Assembly: GCA_005406025.1 (NCBI GenBank)
Contig: BGZK01000752.1
Span: forward strand, 1 to 64,000
DNA length: 64,000 nt
From: Eumeta japonica
Taxonomy: Eukaryota > Arthropoda > Insecta > Lepidoptera > Psychidae
Direction: 5' to 3'
The number at the start of each line of letters is the position of its first letter. The first letter of the stretch is position 1. Below are positions 45,895-57,240 of this stretch, one piece after another. The notes below the pieces were generated by a model. That model did not search any database. It was not told where the DNA came from and was given only the letters and a program-made list of their open reading frames with translations. The translations under genes and the position numbers were made by a program.

Positions 45895-46550
45895 GTGCAT
45901 CAAAATATTCAAGGTATGCAAAATAAGGAGCTGGAGATTGAACTATTTATGAGCTATGCCAATATCGATATTTTATGTATTACGGAACATTGGCTCAGGA
46001 ACTACCAGCTCAATTTGGTTTTGTCAATCACCAGGTTGCTAGCTCCTTCAGCAGAAAGATCAATACGTGGCGGATCCTTAATATTAATAAGGAATAATTT
46101 AAAGTTTAAGGAAAGAAAGGATATTGTGAGCCTTTCTGTTGAGCGAGTTATTGAAATAGCCTGTGTGGAGCTCGAGCTAGTTGTAATGAGCGTATACAGA
46201 CCCCCTCATTCCTCCTATGAATTATTTGAGTCTGTAATGGATCAAGCTTTATGTAAAATTAATGATAAAAGTAAACAAATAGCAATATGTGGAGACTTTA
46301 ATGTAGATTTACTTGATGCCAGTAATCGCGGCGGTGAAATTTTGGAGTTTTCGGCTGTTATAATCTGTCTAATCTCTTTTAGTTCCGACGAGGATATCTT
46401 CTACCTGTGAAACTTGTATCGACAACATCTATACAAATATTGAACCACAGGAGAAATTTATTATTCGAAATTTAAAATCAGACCACAGCGGTCAATTTGT
46501 GTCTTTTAGAATATCGGTTGACAAAAATCTTAAAAAAACATAATTTGTGT
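45895..46550 (+). pseudogene. LINE copy 2 ORF2: AP-like endonuclease
   Basis: The longest frame (45895-46410; upstream Leu-Val precede it) reads HQNIQGMQNKELEIELFMSY, IDILCITEHWL, VERVIEIACVELELVVMSVY with RPPHSS, and KQIAICGDFNVDLLDASN. After a frameshift at about 46375, LKSDHSGQFVSFRI follows. These are the QN, TEH, YRPP, GDFN and SDH motifs of LINE endonucleases. One shift and stops before the linker inactivate it. Confidence 0.85.
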
Positions 46551-46554
46551 ACCG

Positions 46555-47330
46555 GTGAACGAAAAGCGCCTTATTCAATTTAGAGAAAATATCATACGGA
46601 GAGTTCCGGAGTTTCAGTGCTGTGATGATTCCAATAAGATGTATAATCTAATGTTTAACATGATAAAAATGGAATATGATAATGTATTTAAAGTGAAAAA
46701 TGTTAAAATAAATAAAAATTGTCATTTAGCGATTGGGCAACAGTGGGAATTTATAAAAGTAGAAGAAGACTGTATGAGCTTTATGACAGAACTTTTAATA
46801 ATAGCGAGAGTTTGCCAAATATATAACAAATTACTCAAAAATTTTTAAACGTGTTTGCATCGCGGCTAAAGCCAAACACATAAATAGTAAAATAAAAATA
46901 GTAATAATGTTATGAAAACGACTTGGGGTGTCATAAAGAACGAGACTGGAAAAATTAGGATGAGTTATTGACTTTAAACTTAAGTTAGATGACAAAACCT
47001 TGAATGAAGACACGGAGGTTGCTAAGGCCTTTGAAACGTTCTTTACTGACATTCCTGTTTTCACTACGAGTTCTCTTAACTCATCTCCCGCTCTTGCCGA
47101 ATCATTACTGAGGAATAATAGTTCGATTTGTGATATTAATTTGGAATTTAAATTTAAACATGTTAGTTCTGAAGAAGTTATCAAAACGTTTAAATCTCTA
47201 GACATGAAGAGAACTGCTGACATTCATGGTCTTTCTATTATAATTGTAAACTCAATTATAGATTATATTGCGCCGCATTTGGCGTTAATCTTTAATAAGT
47301 GTTTAGATGATGGCGTGTTTCCGATTTGAT
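46555..47330 (+). pseudogene. LINE copy 2 ORF2: linker and RT entry
   Basis: EKRLIQFRENIIRRVPEFQC opens the linker; MKTTWGVIKNETGKI (46910-46955) and, after a shift, DTEVAKAFETFFTDIPVFTT (47009-47068) match the minus-strand fragment at 8345-8110. The frame then gives DMKRTADIHGLSIIIVNSII and stops at 47329 because copy 2 lacks one C present in copy 1 (GTTTCCGATTTG against GTTTCCCGATTTG). Confidence 0.85.
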
Positions 47331-47930
47331 GAAAGATAGTAAAGTAATTCCATTATTTAAAGGCGGTAGTGCATCAAGCCCCAATAACTTTAGACCCATA
47401 TCTATACTACCGTCACTTAGCAAAATATTCGAAAAATTAATCCTAAAGCAGTTGTTAGCACATTTTTATACCAATAAATTAATGTCAAATAAACAATTCG
47501 GTTTTACTCGGGGTCGCTCAACAATCGATGCTGGCGTTGAGCTTGTGCAACATATTTTGGAGCCTGGGAGGATTCGCGAGATGCAATTAGCATATTTTGC
47601 GATCTCTCCAAGGCTTTTGATTGTGTTCATCATGAAACTCTGATCGGGAAACTACGTCACTATGGAGTAACAGGCCGGGCACTCGACCTTCTGAAGTCGT
47701 ATTTGAGTAACAGGGTTCAGAGGGTTGATGTCAATGGTAAGAAATCGTCTGGATCCATAGTTCACATGGGTGTACCGCAGGGATCAATTCTTGGTCCCTT
47801 TCTCTTTTTAGTCTACATAAATGATTTGCCTAGCCTTGTTAAGGATGCTCATGAGATAGTATTGTTTGCAGATGATACTTCTTTGTTATTCAAAGTTAAA
47901 GACAACAGCCTACTTATGACGATGTGAACA
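47326..47930 (+). pseudogene. LINE copy 2 ORF2: reverse transcriptase, frameshifted
   Basis: Two pieces: 47326-47560 with NNFRPISILPSLSKIFEKLI and QFGFTRGRSTIDAG, then a one-T deletion at about 47554 relative to copy 1 shifts the frame, and 47590-47927 carries (in the restored phase) the AFDCVHH region, GVPQGSILGPFLFLVYINDL and FADDTSLLF. It ends at TGA 47927 with the same frame break that copy 1 has at 33264. Confidence 0.9.
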
Positions 47931-48700
47931 ATGCTATCTCTAAGGTAGAGAAATGGTTTACTGCAAATAACTTACTTCTTAATGAAATGAAAACAAAATG
48001 TATAAGATTCTCACTTCCAAATGTAAGACATGGATCTGGAACTATTTCAGTACGTAACAAAGAATTGGAGTTTGTTAATTCTACAGTGTTCCTAGGAATT
48101 ACTTTAGATGACAGGCTTCAATGGGGTCCTCATATAAGTAAGTTGGCGAAAAGGCTTAGCTCTGCCGCCTATGCTGTCAAAAAATGAGAAATTTATCGGA
48201 TGTCGAAACTGCCAGATTGGTTTATTTTGGCTGTTTCCATAGTCTAATGTCGTATGGTATCTTGCTCTGGGAAACGCCCGGATATTCAGAAAATTTTCGT
48301 GTTGCAGAAGCGGGCCGTTCGCGCAATTTACAAGCTCGGACCTCGTACATCCCTTAGAAATAAGTTTAAGGAAATTGGAATTTTAACCCTGGCATCTCAA
48401 TTCATTTATGAAAATTTATTATATGTAAAAAAAAATTTAGAAATGTTTAAAAGAAATAGTAGTCGACATAATCTCAATACCAGAAATAAAAATAAACTGA
48501 ATTCACATGTTAGTCGACTAAGTAAAGTCTCAAATTCATTCAGAGGGCTCTGTGTGCGCCTATTCAATAAGGTTCCTGTAGATATACAAGATTTACCCCT
48601 ACATAAATTTAAGAGTGTTATTAAACAATCACTCAGTAAAAAAAGGGTACTATGCAATTTCAGAATATTTAGAAGACAAAAATCAATGGGCATAAGCGGC
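47924..48700 (+). pseudogene. LINE copy 2 ORF2: thumb and C-terminus, frameshifted
   Basis: 47924-48187 reads NNAISKVEKWFTANNLLLNE to SSAAYAVKK and stops because one A is missing from the A-run at 48179. A second shift at about 48272-48280 (two bases lost relative to copy 1 in the ETP/NAVD region) is followed by IQKIFVLQKRAVRAIYKLGP onward. A third shift in AAAAAAGGG near 48645 replaces the KKGYY ending and extends the frame into the 3' UTR to 48895. Confidence 0.9.
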
Positions 48701-48929
48701 TCGACCTCTTACCGGGCTGTGTCATTCCTAATTTGTTTTGTATTTGTTTTGGCTATGTATGTGCAAATTAGAAAAGAGCTACCCTTAAGTTTCTTGCTCG
48801 TTCTTCTTGAGGGAAAACTGCCTTCCGAACGAGCAGTAAAGTGTAAATTCACAAAATATGATGACGTATTTCAAGTGTTATTTTGTAACCTATGAAATAA
48901 AGATATTTTGAATTTGAATTTGAATTTGA

Positions 48930-50849
48930 CAGCGTGTATTGCTGTATGCAGATGAACCCTCTCCATAATAAAATTGTTTTAAAAATTTTCTATCATTTTA
49001 ACGCGTGCACTGGCTTTCAAAGGAGTGTGTGGAGGGTTTTTTTTTCTTTTTTTGTACTAAACTTGGAGATATAGAATATGTATGATATACCTCGGTGTCT
49101 ATATACTATAACATTCCCAAAGACCATTTGGCACAATAATCGTTAATTGTTTATCATTTCATAAAAGTTAACAAATATATTACTAAATATGAAATTCAGG
49201 GTCTATGCTATAAACTTTGGCAATGAAATGAGAGCTCATTTCAGAATCAACAAGTTTTTTTTTTTTAATATTCGTAACATGTTTGGCCATCGGCAACTAT
49301 GAATAAGTAACTTTAAATCAAATTGACTTTAACAATTCATCCATTTCGTTTTTTTTTTTTTGTAAACCTTACAAACGTTGAGTAGGCACTAACTGCTGCT
49401 ACATTAAGGCAGATATCTGAATCTATCTAGACCAAGCAAAGCGTAACACAAAACCTTTTTCGTGAAAAAGGATCGTTAGCGTCCTAAACACGGCAGTTAA
49501 TTTTTAGTTTATTACATTGGCCGAGTAGGTACGTTAAGCACCCTTAAATGCCTTCATGTTTGGTGTACGAGTCATTTAGTGCCCTAGATAAGAGTTCTCC
49601 GAAGTTAGGGACTTCTGTAGTGCGAAAGATAAAAACTTTAAGTACTATTACTTATTAGTTCTTTGAATTAGTTCTTTAAGAAGTAGATGGCTTGTCGATC
49701 TTATAATGTGTGACGAAGGGATTTGTATAAAATAGTTCGGCAAAGAACTTACATTATTTATTCTAATATTTCGAATTTCGTATTAATTTTTCATTAATTA
49801 CGAGGGATTTCATCAAAATCTACTATTTATTACATAACGAATTGTTTTCTGTGGCGACAGTATTTGTTTTTTAACTTTTTGCTAAGAAAACTCAAAACTT
49901 TCCTCATTTTAGGGAAGTCATTTTATTGAGTTCGATTTTAAAAAATATAGATTTTATTAGATATTGACATTTCGTGGTCCTAAGAAGCTTTTCTGACCCT
50001 TTTCAAAGGGTGTGTATGTACGTGTGTGTGCATGTAAATCTAGAATATTTTTTGGATGAATAAACCAACTGAAAACGGCTTGTGCCATTTCAAACGATTT
50101 GACTGAACTTAGAATTCCTGAAAACAAAAATTAAAGAAATATAATTCTTAAATTATTAAACCAACGAAAAACTTATTTCTTTTTGTAATACATTTTAAGA
50201 CTTTCTAAAGGACCCATTTACAAAATAAAATCCATTTTGTCTTTAAAATGCTGCATTGACGTCATGAGTATCGTTGAAATCGATCAAATTGATCGATCGA
50301 TTCAAAAAGTTTTCAAGCATATGATTTTCCAAAATAATTTTCACCGATCGATTCTTAAAATTACTAATGGAGGCCAAAAAAATGCATTTAATGCCGTAAA
50401 CCCCGTTCCAATCGGTCGCTTCATTTAAAAGTACCTTTGATGAAGTATATAAAAACAATAAGTTAACCTTCTATACCTCTAATAATACCTCTGATAGCTA
50501 GATAACGTGAGCAATAATGTTTTTCTGTTTTCTGAACTCGAATGTAATATTCTAAATAATGTTAAAAGTTTTGGATTTTTTTTTTCGGTTATTAATTCCA
50601 CTTACATTGTATTAGTTTACTGCGCGTAAACATTATTAAATTATTTAACATAATAAAATGATAGTTCAGTACAGCCATGAGAACTTTTTTTTACATAAAA
50701 TGCAAAATAAATAATTTCGAGTTTTACGTAGCGAATTAAAGTAGTAATTACCCATTTTTTCTTATATGATAAATTATTTTATTTGATTTATTTGTATCAG
50801 GCGGTCGTGTCTGTATGACGTTAGAAGTCCGGTGGAGATTTTAATAGTT
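48930..50849. other. Non-coding AT-rich DNA
   Basis: No gene seen. ATCGATCAAATTGATCGATCGA at 50279-50300 is a local palindromic cluster of ATCGAT words; otherwise unassigned. Confidence 0.4.
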
Positions 50850-51200
50850 GACCATCCCGACACTGCTTAAGGACGCCTATTCGGTCGGCGCGTCGCCTTC
50901 GAATCAGACAATACTAGACTCGAATCCTGTCACGAGTGCGTAGACCAATTAATATACTGTTAAAGTTAAATTAAACCCGTTGTCCCGTGCCTCTCAGAGT
51001 TCGTCAGCCCTTTGGGCCCGAACGTTGCCGTCGCTTGGACGACGAGGGTCTTGAGCAGCGTTCGATCTCCACTGCACGAGAATGGAGGGCTCGAGGCCCC
51101 GAGTATCTCGGTCGTAAGTAGACAAGATTGCGGAAGGGTATGTCTCTGAAGTGATAGAAACACAACAAACAGTTGTCTTAATTCAGGAGTCCTTGAGGAC
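50850..51200 (+). repeat. SINE-like dispersed repeat, partner of 1640-1960
   Basis: AGACTCGAATCCTGTCACGA (50923 on) is B-box-like, after a degenerate GTCGGCGCGTCGCCTTCGAA head. The body carries TGTCCCGTGCCTCTCAGAGT, GGGCTCGAGGCCCCGAG and GATTGCGGAAGGGTATG, matching the 1640-1960 copy. Non-coding; the 65-codon minus frame is a shadow. Confidence 0.6.
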
Positions 51201-52730
51201 TGCAGTAACTGATGGTGATTGAGAGTCGGTCACCTGCCTTAGCCACAACCCACATTTTGGCTATGGCTTACTATTATAAAATTATATTAACTATATAATG
51301 GACAATAATTTTTCTTCTATTAGAACAGGTTAGCTGTTCTTAAGTACCGGTTCTTATTATTAGTGAGCTAATGGGTCGGGGCTTATCGTTCCACAAAATT
51401 TTCATTAGAGATTGAGAGAACCTCAGATTGAGGTACTAAGTCTTTAACTGCCCACGTTACTGACTGCTGGGGGCAGCTAACGCTCTCTATTATCGTCGGC
51501 TGATATTTTTCGGGTGTGCTGGTTCAACTTGTTTTTAGGCACAGAGTGTGTGTGTGGTTAGATTTGCGTTAAACAGTATTAGTTTTCAAACCCACCTCTT
51601 GGTCATCATAACCGTTTAATTACGGATGAACTGTAAGATATGACTGTAAAATGTTCGGAAAAGCCGAAAAAAACAATGCTTAGGCCGATAATTATATAAC
51701 AATATATGAAGTGGATCAAAAGTGTCCAATTCATTTATTGTAAATAAATAAATGAATTGGACATCATAAAACCATAGATTGTTCGATGGGATTTGGGTGC
51801 GTATCGTTTATGCATTAAAATGTACCAAATTTAATTTTAGGTACATTACACCATAAAATACATTTTTTGTAGTGGTTCTATTAATAAAGTTAAGGTCTAT
51901 ATGCATAAGCGTAATTGAGATATCGAGCTCCCTTTACAGTCCTTTACAGCGACGGTTTATGACACTCGGAACAATGGCAGTTGTATGGAAGGACCTTTTA
52001 GAGTGGCTATCGGAAAAAGTGCTTTTTCTGCTCGAGAGCCGGCTAACAATGTAGGTTAAAGAGCCTTTTAACTTTAAACTTTCCACTCACGCTCTTTGTT
52101 CTGGATCTTAATATCTTGCGGGTGTCGTATTTGTTAAATCTACTTTTACGAAGTACTTAAAAAGAGAGCTTCACGGTATTATGTAACACGGAAAGCAGGC
52201 TTTTTTTGCAGAAGGAGATGCATATTAAAGACTTCGTAAAAATGTAAATGCCCTTGTAATCTTAAAGGACGAAGTTTTGGCGCGAAACTCTTATTACTGT
52301 AGATCTATATAGATGTGTGTTGATGTTTGTTACAATTATCGATGAGTGTCGATGGTTAAAATATATTTGTTGTATATCGAATTCGTATAAAAAGACACTC
52401 TTATCAATTATCATAAAATAGTTTTGACGGATTTACCATGAATTTAAATCTGCGATAGGATACAATTCTATAAACGTTGAAGTATGGTAAATATATGATA
52501 AAAAAATGCTGAAGAAAAGCGATTTTCATTGCATATGGTCTATATTCCTTTTTAATCGTTTATTGCCTAGATATATAAATGTTTTCACGTTTTTTATTCA
52601 TAAATAATACATACCAATAAAAGTAAATTATTATAAAATTAGCGACCCGCCCCGTCTTCTAATGGGTAGCACTCAATATCTAAAGCCAGATAGATGGCTT
52701 CTGCTGGATCGATAGGGGCGCTTATATGAT
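51201..52730. other. Non-coding AT-rich DNA with one hairpin
   Basis: Hairpin at 51723-51763 listed separately. No gene seen. Confidence 0.4.
51723..51763. repeat. Perfect 17-bp hairpin, 7-nt loop
   Basis: TGTCCAATTCATTTATT (51723-51739) is exactly inverted as AATAAATGAATTGGACA (51747-51763). Confidence 0.9.
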
Positions 52731-52778
52731 AGTTTTTGTAGATCTCATATAAATATATATATGAGATCTACAAAAACT
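52731..52778. repeat. Perfect 21-bp hairpin, 6-nt loop
   Basis: AGTTTTTGTAGATCTCATAT plus A (52731-52751) is exactly inverted at 52758-52778. It contains AGATCT in each arm. No flanking terminal repeats identified. Confidence 0.9.
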
Positions 52779-54589
52779 TTATTATTTATTATATATATTG
52801 TGTGTATATTTAGACGAAAATAGGAAAAAAATCTAATTTCTTATTAATTTGTAGGAAAAATATGCCACGAAATTGCTAAAATTTTGTGTTATATATAAAG
52901 TTTTGTTGATCCGATCGCTACCAAACTTCACGCGATCATCCGCAAGACTAAAGATTGCCTGAAAATTTCCTTAACATTGGTCTAGCCGTTTTGGAATCCA
53001 TGGATAACATCTACACATCGACTTTTATTATTGTAGGTTATATAACCAGTACTCTAGAGTATAAAACAATTTAATATACATAATCGATTTGATCATGCAT
53101 CTTTTCGCAAATATTCATAATGTCCTTCTCTAATAAAAAAATTTTGCCAAAGAAGCCATAGTCATTGAAATAGCCGTTTTTGATAAAAATAGAACATTTA
53201 AGAACATCTACGTAGAAATGTCGTTCTGTTAATCTTAAAAACAGCTGATGCTTAGGTACCGTATATCAGCGGGTTTTGCTAAGTAGCCAACCGCGTACGC
53301 GACGCATAGTTGGTCAGTGATCCAATTCGCATAGCCGTGATCAGTCGCGAATTCTTCCTGATAAGAATTGTCGCGTCATGCTACACCGACTGCGCTTGCG
53401 CTTGCAGTTTAGCTGAGCATTTATTAGGGTTATACTTATATTTTTTATATGTATATTTTCTTATTTTTTATTGGATATTCAATTCTATCACTTATTAGGC
53501 GATTTCCTTAATATCATTTATTATTGTATTAAATGTGCGTATTGCATCTCAAAACAATTTTCCAAGACTTACAATTTTCATTAAGTGTTTCTTATATGCA
53601 GTTTCATATGCATTACTAAGAATATCAAATACAAGTTGGAGTTTAACATTACAAAATATCTTTTGTAAAATAATTTTAAAATGTTGTAAATTGCGAAATG
53701 TAGTTTCATTTTTTAAGCTACCGTAGTCAAGTGAATGTTTTCATAGTCACAGTACGTCAGTCTTCTTGTATATGACACTTCTTCCGTTATATTATTCATA
53801 TAGAGCTTCAATGATCTACCCACTTTATCTCCGTATAGATCCACTAAAAAGTCTCTAGCGCGAAACTTAAGTGTAAAGTATAAACATACATTTTTTAAAC
53901 ACTTTTAATCCTACAGACTTTAAATGTAGAAGATTTTCTTCGTATCTTGTAAAAGGAAGTTTCATTAAAGCCAACTTCTAAAGGGGCGTAAAAAATAGAT
54001 AATGTACTCACGTTTTCAAACTTATAGTCTTATACACTCGAAGTTTAGCAAGAATGTTCATTATGCCTCGTAGATATTAGCTAAAGAAGAAGTTATGTGA
54101 ACATTAGCTCCTGAGCGATATTGTGAGGGCGTAAAAATGAAATAGATATACCGTCCTTTTTTGAACTTGGAATTCGATGAGAACGACTTTTATACGTCGC
54201 AAAAATTGTTTAAAAAAAAAATTCAAAAATAAACATTGAGAGGAAGTTGTGAAGACGTAAAACATAAATACTCCCTCATTTTTGAACTTTGAGTTTGTAA
54301 ACTATGGAAGTAATATTCTTCGTGCATCGATTGGTGAAAGATATAGCACTTCCGTATATACATTTTTATCCGGCAACTGTGAAGCAAAAAGAAGAATATT
54401 AATTCAACATTAACATTGTATTAGTTTTATCTTGCTAATGTGGTAGTTTGTTAAAATATTTGCAGGTTAAACATCCAATCACGCACAAACAGTTGAATAG
54501 ATTTAGATAAACTTTGCTACACAAATAGAATACATTTTGGATTAATCATTAGGACACTTTATATTACTTTAATGGGTCTTTGCGGTATA
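52779..54589. other. Non-coding; one GC-richer patch
   Basis: At 53255-53410 the sequence is CpG-richer (AACCGCGTACGCGACGCATA; TGATCAGTCGCGAATTC) with several TCAGT words. No open frame above 62 codons. Possibly a regulatory block or an old repeat. Confidence 0.3.
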
Positions 54590-54735
54590 ATCTGATTGAA
54601 ATAAGGATCGAACGCGGGATCTGTAGCAGAACTTCAATCTGGATTAAGATCCAATTAAGAACCTCACGAGATTCGTAATCAAGAGCAGTATCGGGATCAG
54701 GATCAAATGCAGGATTCGAGATAATAATCTCTCGT
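54590..54735. repeat. Degenerate hexamer-period tract (GGATCN-like)
   Basis: GGATCGAACGCGGGATCTG, GGATTAAGATCCAATTAAG, then CAGTATCGGGATCAGGATCA and GCAGGATTCGAGAT keep a six-base rhythm, inverted relative to 12625-12760. The 85-codon minus frame is compositional. Confidence 0.5.
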
Positions 54736-54910
54736 CGCGCTGACCTTATATTTTCACATGACACCTTTGCCTCAGTGTCCGCTGACGGTTTCTGGATATT
54801 ATTATCAAAGTCTATGCGCATGTAAGTGCCTGTCTGGCGGCGCTATACATTTAGAGACGGTGGCGAACAGATTCTCCTCATAGACACCTACGGCTGTTTT
54901 CCTTACTTAC

Positions 54911-55115
54911 GTGTCTAGGTTAACACGAGGACCGTCTCGACCACCACTCGCTACCAGTCCGTGGTATTGGGGGTCGTTGGGTGCAACTCGTACTGTCGTT
55001 TGTTCGTTGGCCTCGCCTCTTTGTACTTCTTCTAAATTACAGTTCATACTATCACCAATCTTCTATTTCGTTGTGTACGGTGTTATTTTGCGGAAATTCA
55101 TAGTTAGACGCTTGC
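54911..55115 (-). CDS. Candidate first coding exon, unidentified gene
   Basis: On the minus strand an ATG at 55047-55045 opens a frame, preceded in frame by a TAG 18 bases upstream, that runs 45 codons plus 2 nt to 54911, directly before the donor GTAAGTAAGG (54910 down). The peptide starts MNCNLEEVQRGEANEQTTVR, continues VAPNDPQYHGLVASGGRDGP and ends RVNLD. It is hydrophilic and Gly/Asp/Arg-rich with no membrane segment, as cytoplasmic N-termini often are. A possible acceptor (GCATGTCGCAG before GCAAG) places the exon start at 55115; alternatively this is exon 1. Codon composition is GC-richer than the surroundings. Intron phase is 2. No family recognised and no following exon identified in the window. 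The opposite strand is also open (81 codons), but it has no splice or start support. Confidence 0.45.
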
Positions 55116-55489
55116 CTGCGACATGCAGTAATATGCAGCATGTAACCCATCGCTGATCCTCGAATCTTTTATTCCACTACGAAACCTCATCCAAAGAGTT
55201 GAATATTGATTCTGAAGGATTGACAGATATCGAACACCTACGCAAGTTTTAATATTTAATTTATTTTAGTCCGCTAAATGATTATATTGTTATTTCTACG
55301 TACGTTTCATGCCAATTACGCACATCATCAAGAACATGCAGACAGTCACATCAATCAGGGTGTCCAGTCACTGACAGACATGCTTGTCGCTTATTACAGG
55401 CAAGCGTCTCTTATTGACGATTTGTGAATATTAATTTGATCGTTAAGCATATTATCTCTATTTTGACGTGATAACGTCTTATAAATCGA
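55116..55489. other. Non-coding DNA upstream of the candidate exon
   Basis: Would be 5' intron or 5' UTR. A 13-bp word CAGGCAAGCGTCT occurs on the plus strand at 55397-55409 and inverted at 55106-55118, the latter at the proposed acceptor. An initiator-like TCAGTG on the minus strand is at 55374-55369. Confidence 0.35.
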
Positions 55490-55625
55490 TGAACGCCGGC
55501 TGCAAGCACTTGTGTAAATGACTCATTGTCGTGTTCCGCCTGAGCTGAGCGTGCGAGCGAGAGCGGGAAACAATAGACAGGCACGATCGGCCTTAGCGTT
55601 CGGCTTGTGACGCATCTATCTCTTT
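55490..55625 (-). promoter_or_regulatory. CpG-rich, GAGA-like block; possible promoter of the 55 kb exon
   Basis: GAACGCCGGCTGCAAGCACT, AGCGTGCGAGCGAGAGCGGG and GATCGGCCTTAGCGTTCGGC make a local CpG peak about 400-500 bp upstream of the minus-strand exon. The CGCTCTCGCTCGC run on the minus strand resembles GAGA-factor sites. No TATA box. Orientation and role are inferred from position. Confidence 0.3.
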
Positions 55626-56984
55626 ACTCTGTAATTTAATGAGAAAAATATTTGAATTAACGAGTGCAAATAAATGTTAATTTATCGAAAATATTGTCAT
55701 TTTCAATTAACTCCTTCTTTGTATTATACAAAATAATGAAATTCAGTGATAATAATTCATATAAGAATGCAATTTTTCATCAATGTTTTTCTATGACATT
55801 ATCACGTAAAATTATCATCCGTAAACCGACTTTACAGACAACCAATGTTTTATGTCTTAAAATTTCAAATGGTTCCACAATATTTAATTTTAAGTCTTTC
55901 TCATACACATGCAAAACATCAAATTTGTGATTATTACTAAGTTGTGACTGGTCACTATTAAATGTTTGGCTTAATTAGATTGGTCTCCTTTATTGTTCCT
56001 GTAAGTCTAATTATGTTCTTTACATCTAGTTTTAAAACAACGTCCTGTCTTATCCAAATAACCAGACTTGAATTGATTCGCAAGTTAATTTGTAGATTCC
56101 CGATATTCTTCTTTTCACGCTTTCATATTTTTTGCATTGCCATCTAATTTTGAAATAAGTAAGTCTCTAGCATAGAAGGAAGTCAGTTTAAAATCGACTG
56201 CGAAATTCCACATGAACAGACAAATAAACAGACAAAAAAACGAGTTTAAAAAAACATGATAAAGCTTAAAATTTCTTGAATATATGTTTTATTGTAAATC
56301 GACACGTACAGCATTCATGAAAAGAGATATTGAAATTTATCTTCTAACCTTATTACGGTTCTGCTCCTCCTAAATGAAAAAAAAGAAAGTGAATCCTTAT
56401 AGAATCACTTGTCTGTCCGTCTGTCACAGGCTCTGAATCTACTGGACAAGTTGAGCTGACATTTGGTAAGCACATATATGTCTGTAATCCAAACACAGAC
56501 TTGTAAAATAAATAGATGAATTTTAAATATGTGGGGTTACTTTTGGGAGGAAAATTACATAATAAAAAGAAAGTTTTGCAGACTGTACCATGTTATAGAT
56601 CAAATGAAAGCAGTTACTGTGATGATCTCGAATACACTTTAAAGTATTATAGATAATTACAAAATTCTTAAAAATATAACATAACTATTTTGTTTTGTTA
56701 TCTCCGACACCATTATGGCTAAATATTGAAAGAGATACAAAAAATAGTTCTTTATAGATTACAGGAAAAACTATAAGGGTCTATACTTTGCTTGTTTCCA
56801 TATGTTCAATGTCAATTATAAACTGACACTTACTAAGTACGTGAGTGCATACTTGGTGCGTTTTTTTTTATTTTTGATTTATTGTAAAAGCAGTAATATA
56901 TACAAGCGTCAAACTTGGCGTGATTGTATTGCAGATTTAAGAAAAATTGTACTCGCCCGGGCAGCCTGAGATATAATCAGTTCG
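55626..56984. other. Non-coding AT-rich DNA
   Basis: The 88- and 61-codon plus frames (55664-55930, 55962-56147) are AT-driven and lack family features. A CTTGTCTGTCCGTCTGTCAC repeat word occurs near 56409. Confidence 0.4.
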
Positions 56985-56993
56985 AGGCTCACC

Positions 56994-57240
56994 TACTTTT
57001 CGCTGATGCTCCGTCCCAAGTGTCCAGGCACTCGAGCAGCGATCATCTAGTGGCACTGTTTGTTTATTGTTTTCACTCTCGCCAATTACATTTCTATATA
57101 AAACTAAATTAATCCCACATCAGCCCGCGTTTTCCGTTTTTTTTTGTCTGCGCGTTCACGCATCGACCGTTCGCTCCGCTGTCTACGTTCGTTGTTTTGA
57201 TGTCAAAAGTGACGTTTTTTCCTGCGCTATTTACCTCGCC
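56994..57240 (-). promoter_or_regulatory. CpG-rich block with possible 5' UTR exon
   Basis: Read on the minus strand, a GC-richer segment (CGCTGCTCGAGTGCCTGGAC, ACTTGGGACGGAGCATCAGC) ends GAAAAGTAG and is followed by GTGAGCC, a plausible donor at about 56992. Further upstream GACAGCGGAGCGAACGGTCG and GTGAACGCGCAGAC are promoter-like in composition. It could be the untranslated first exon of the gene at 55047. There is no direct support for transcription. Plus frames of 62 and 96 codons overlap it. Confidence 0.25.

Larger units (their letters stand above)
45259..48929 (+). mobile_element. LINE copy 2 (5'-truncated in ORF1, complete 3' end)
   Basis: Homology with the minus-strand element begins near 45259-45280 (TTGGTTTAA) within the esterase domain, runs through EN and linker, and from 47108 with copy 1 to the end. 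It terminates in three TTTGAA units (TTTTGAATTTGAATTTGAAT, 48907-48926) and then TTTGAC. Directly at the 5' edge is a 19-bp direct duplication (45240-45258 and 45259-45277, TTAGTTGGAAATTGTTTTA). No matching 3' target duplication is seen. Confidence 0.9.

Noticed and set aside
46831..47223. 130-codon minus-strand frame
   Set aside because: Antisense shadow of the LINE copy 2 linker and RT entry.
48406..48693. 95-codon minus-strand frame
   Set aside because: Antisense shadow of the LINE C-terminus; a similar shadow lies over the 17.9-18.1 kb fragment.
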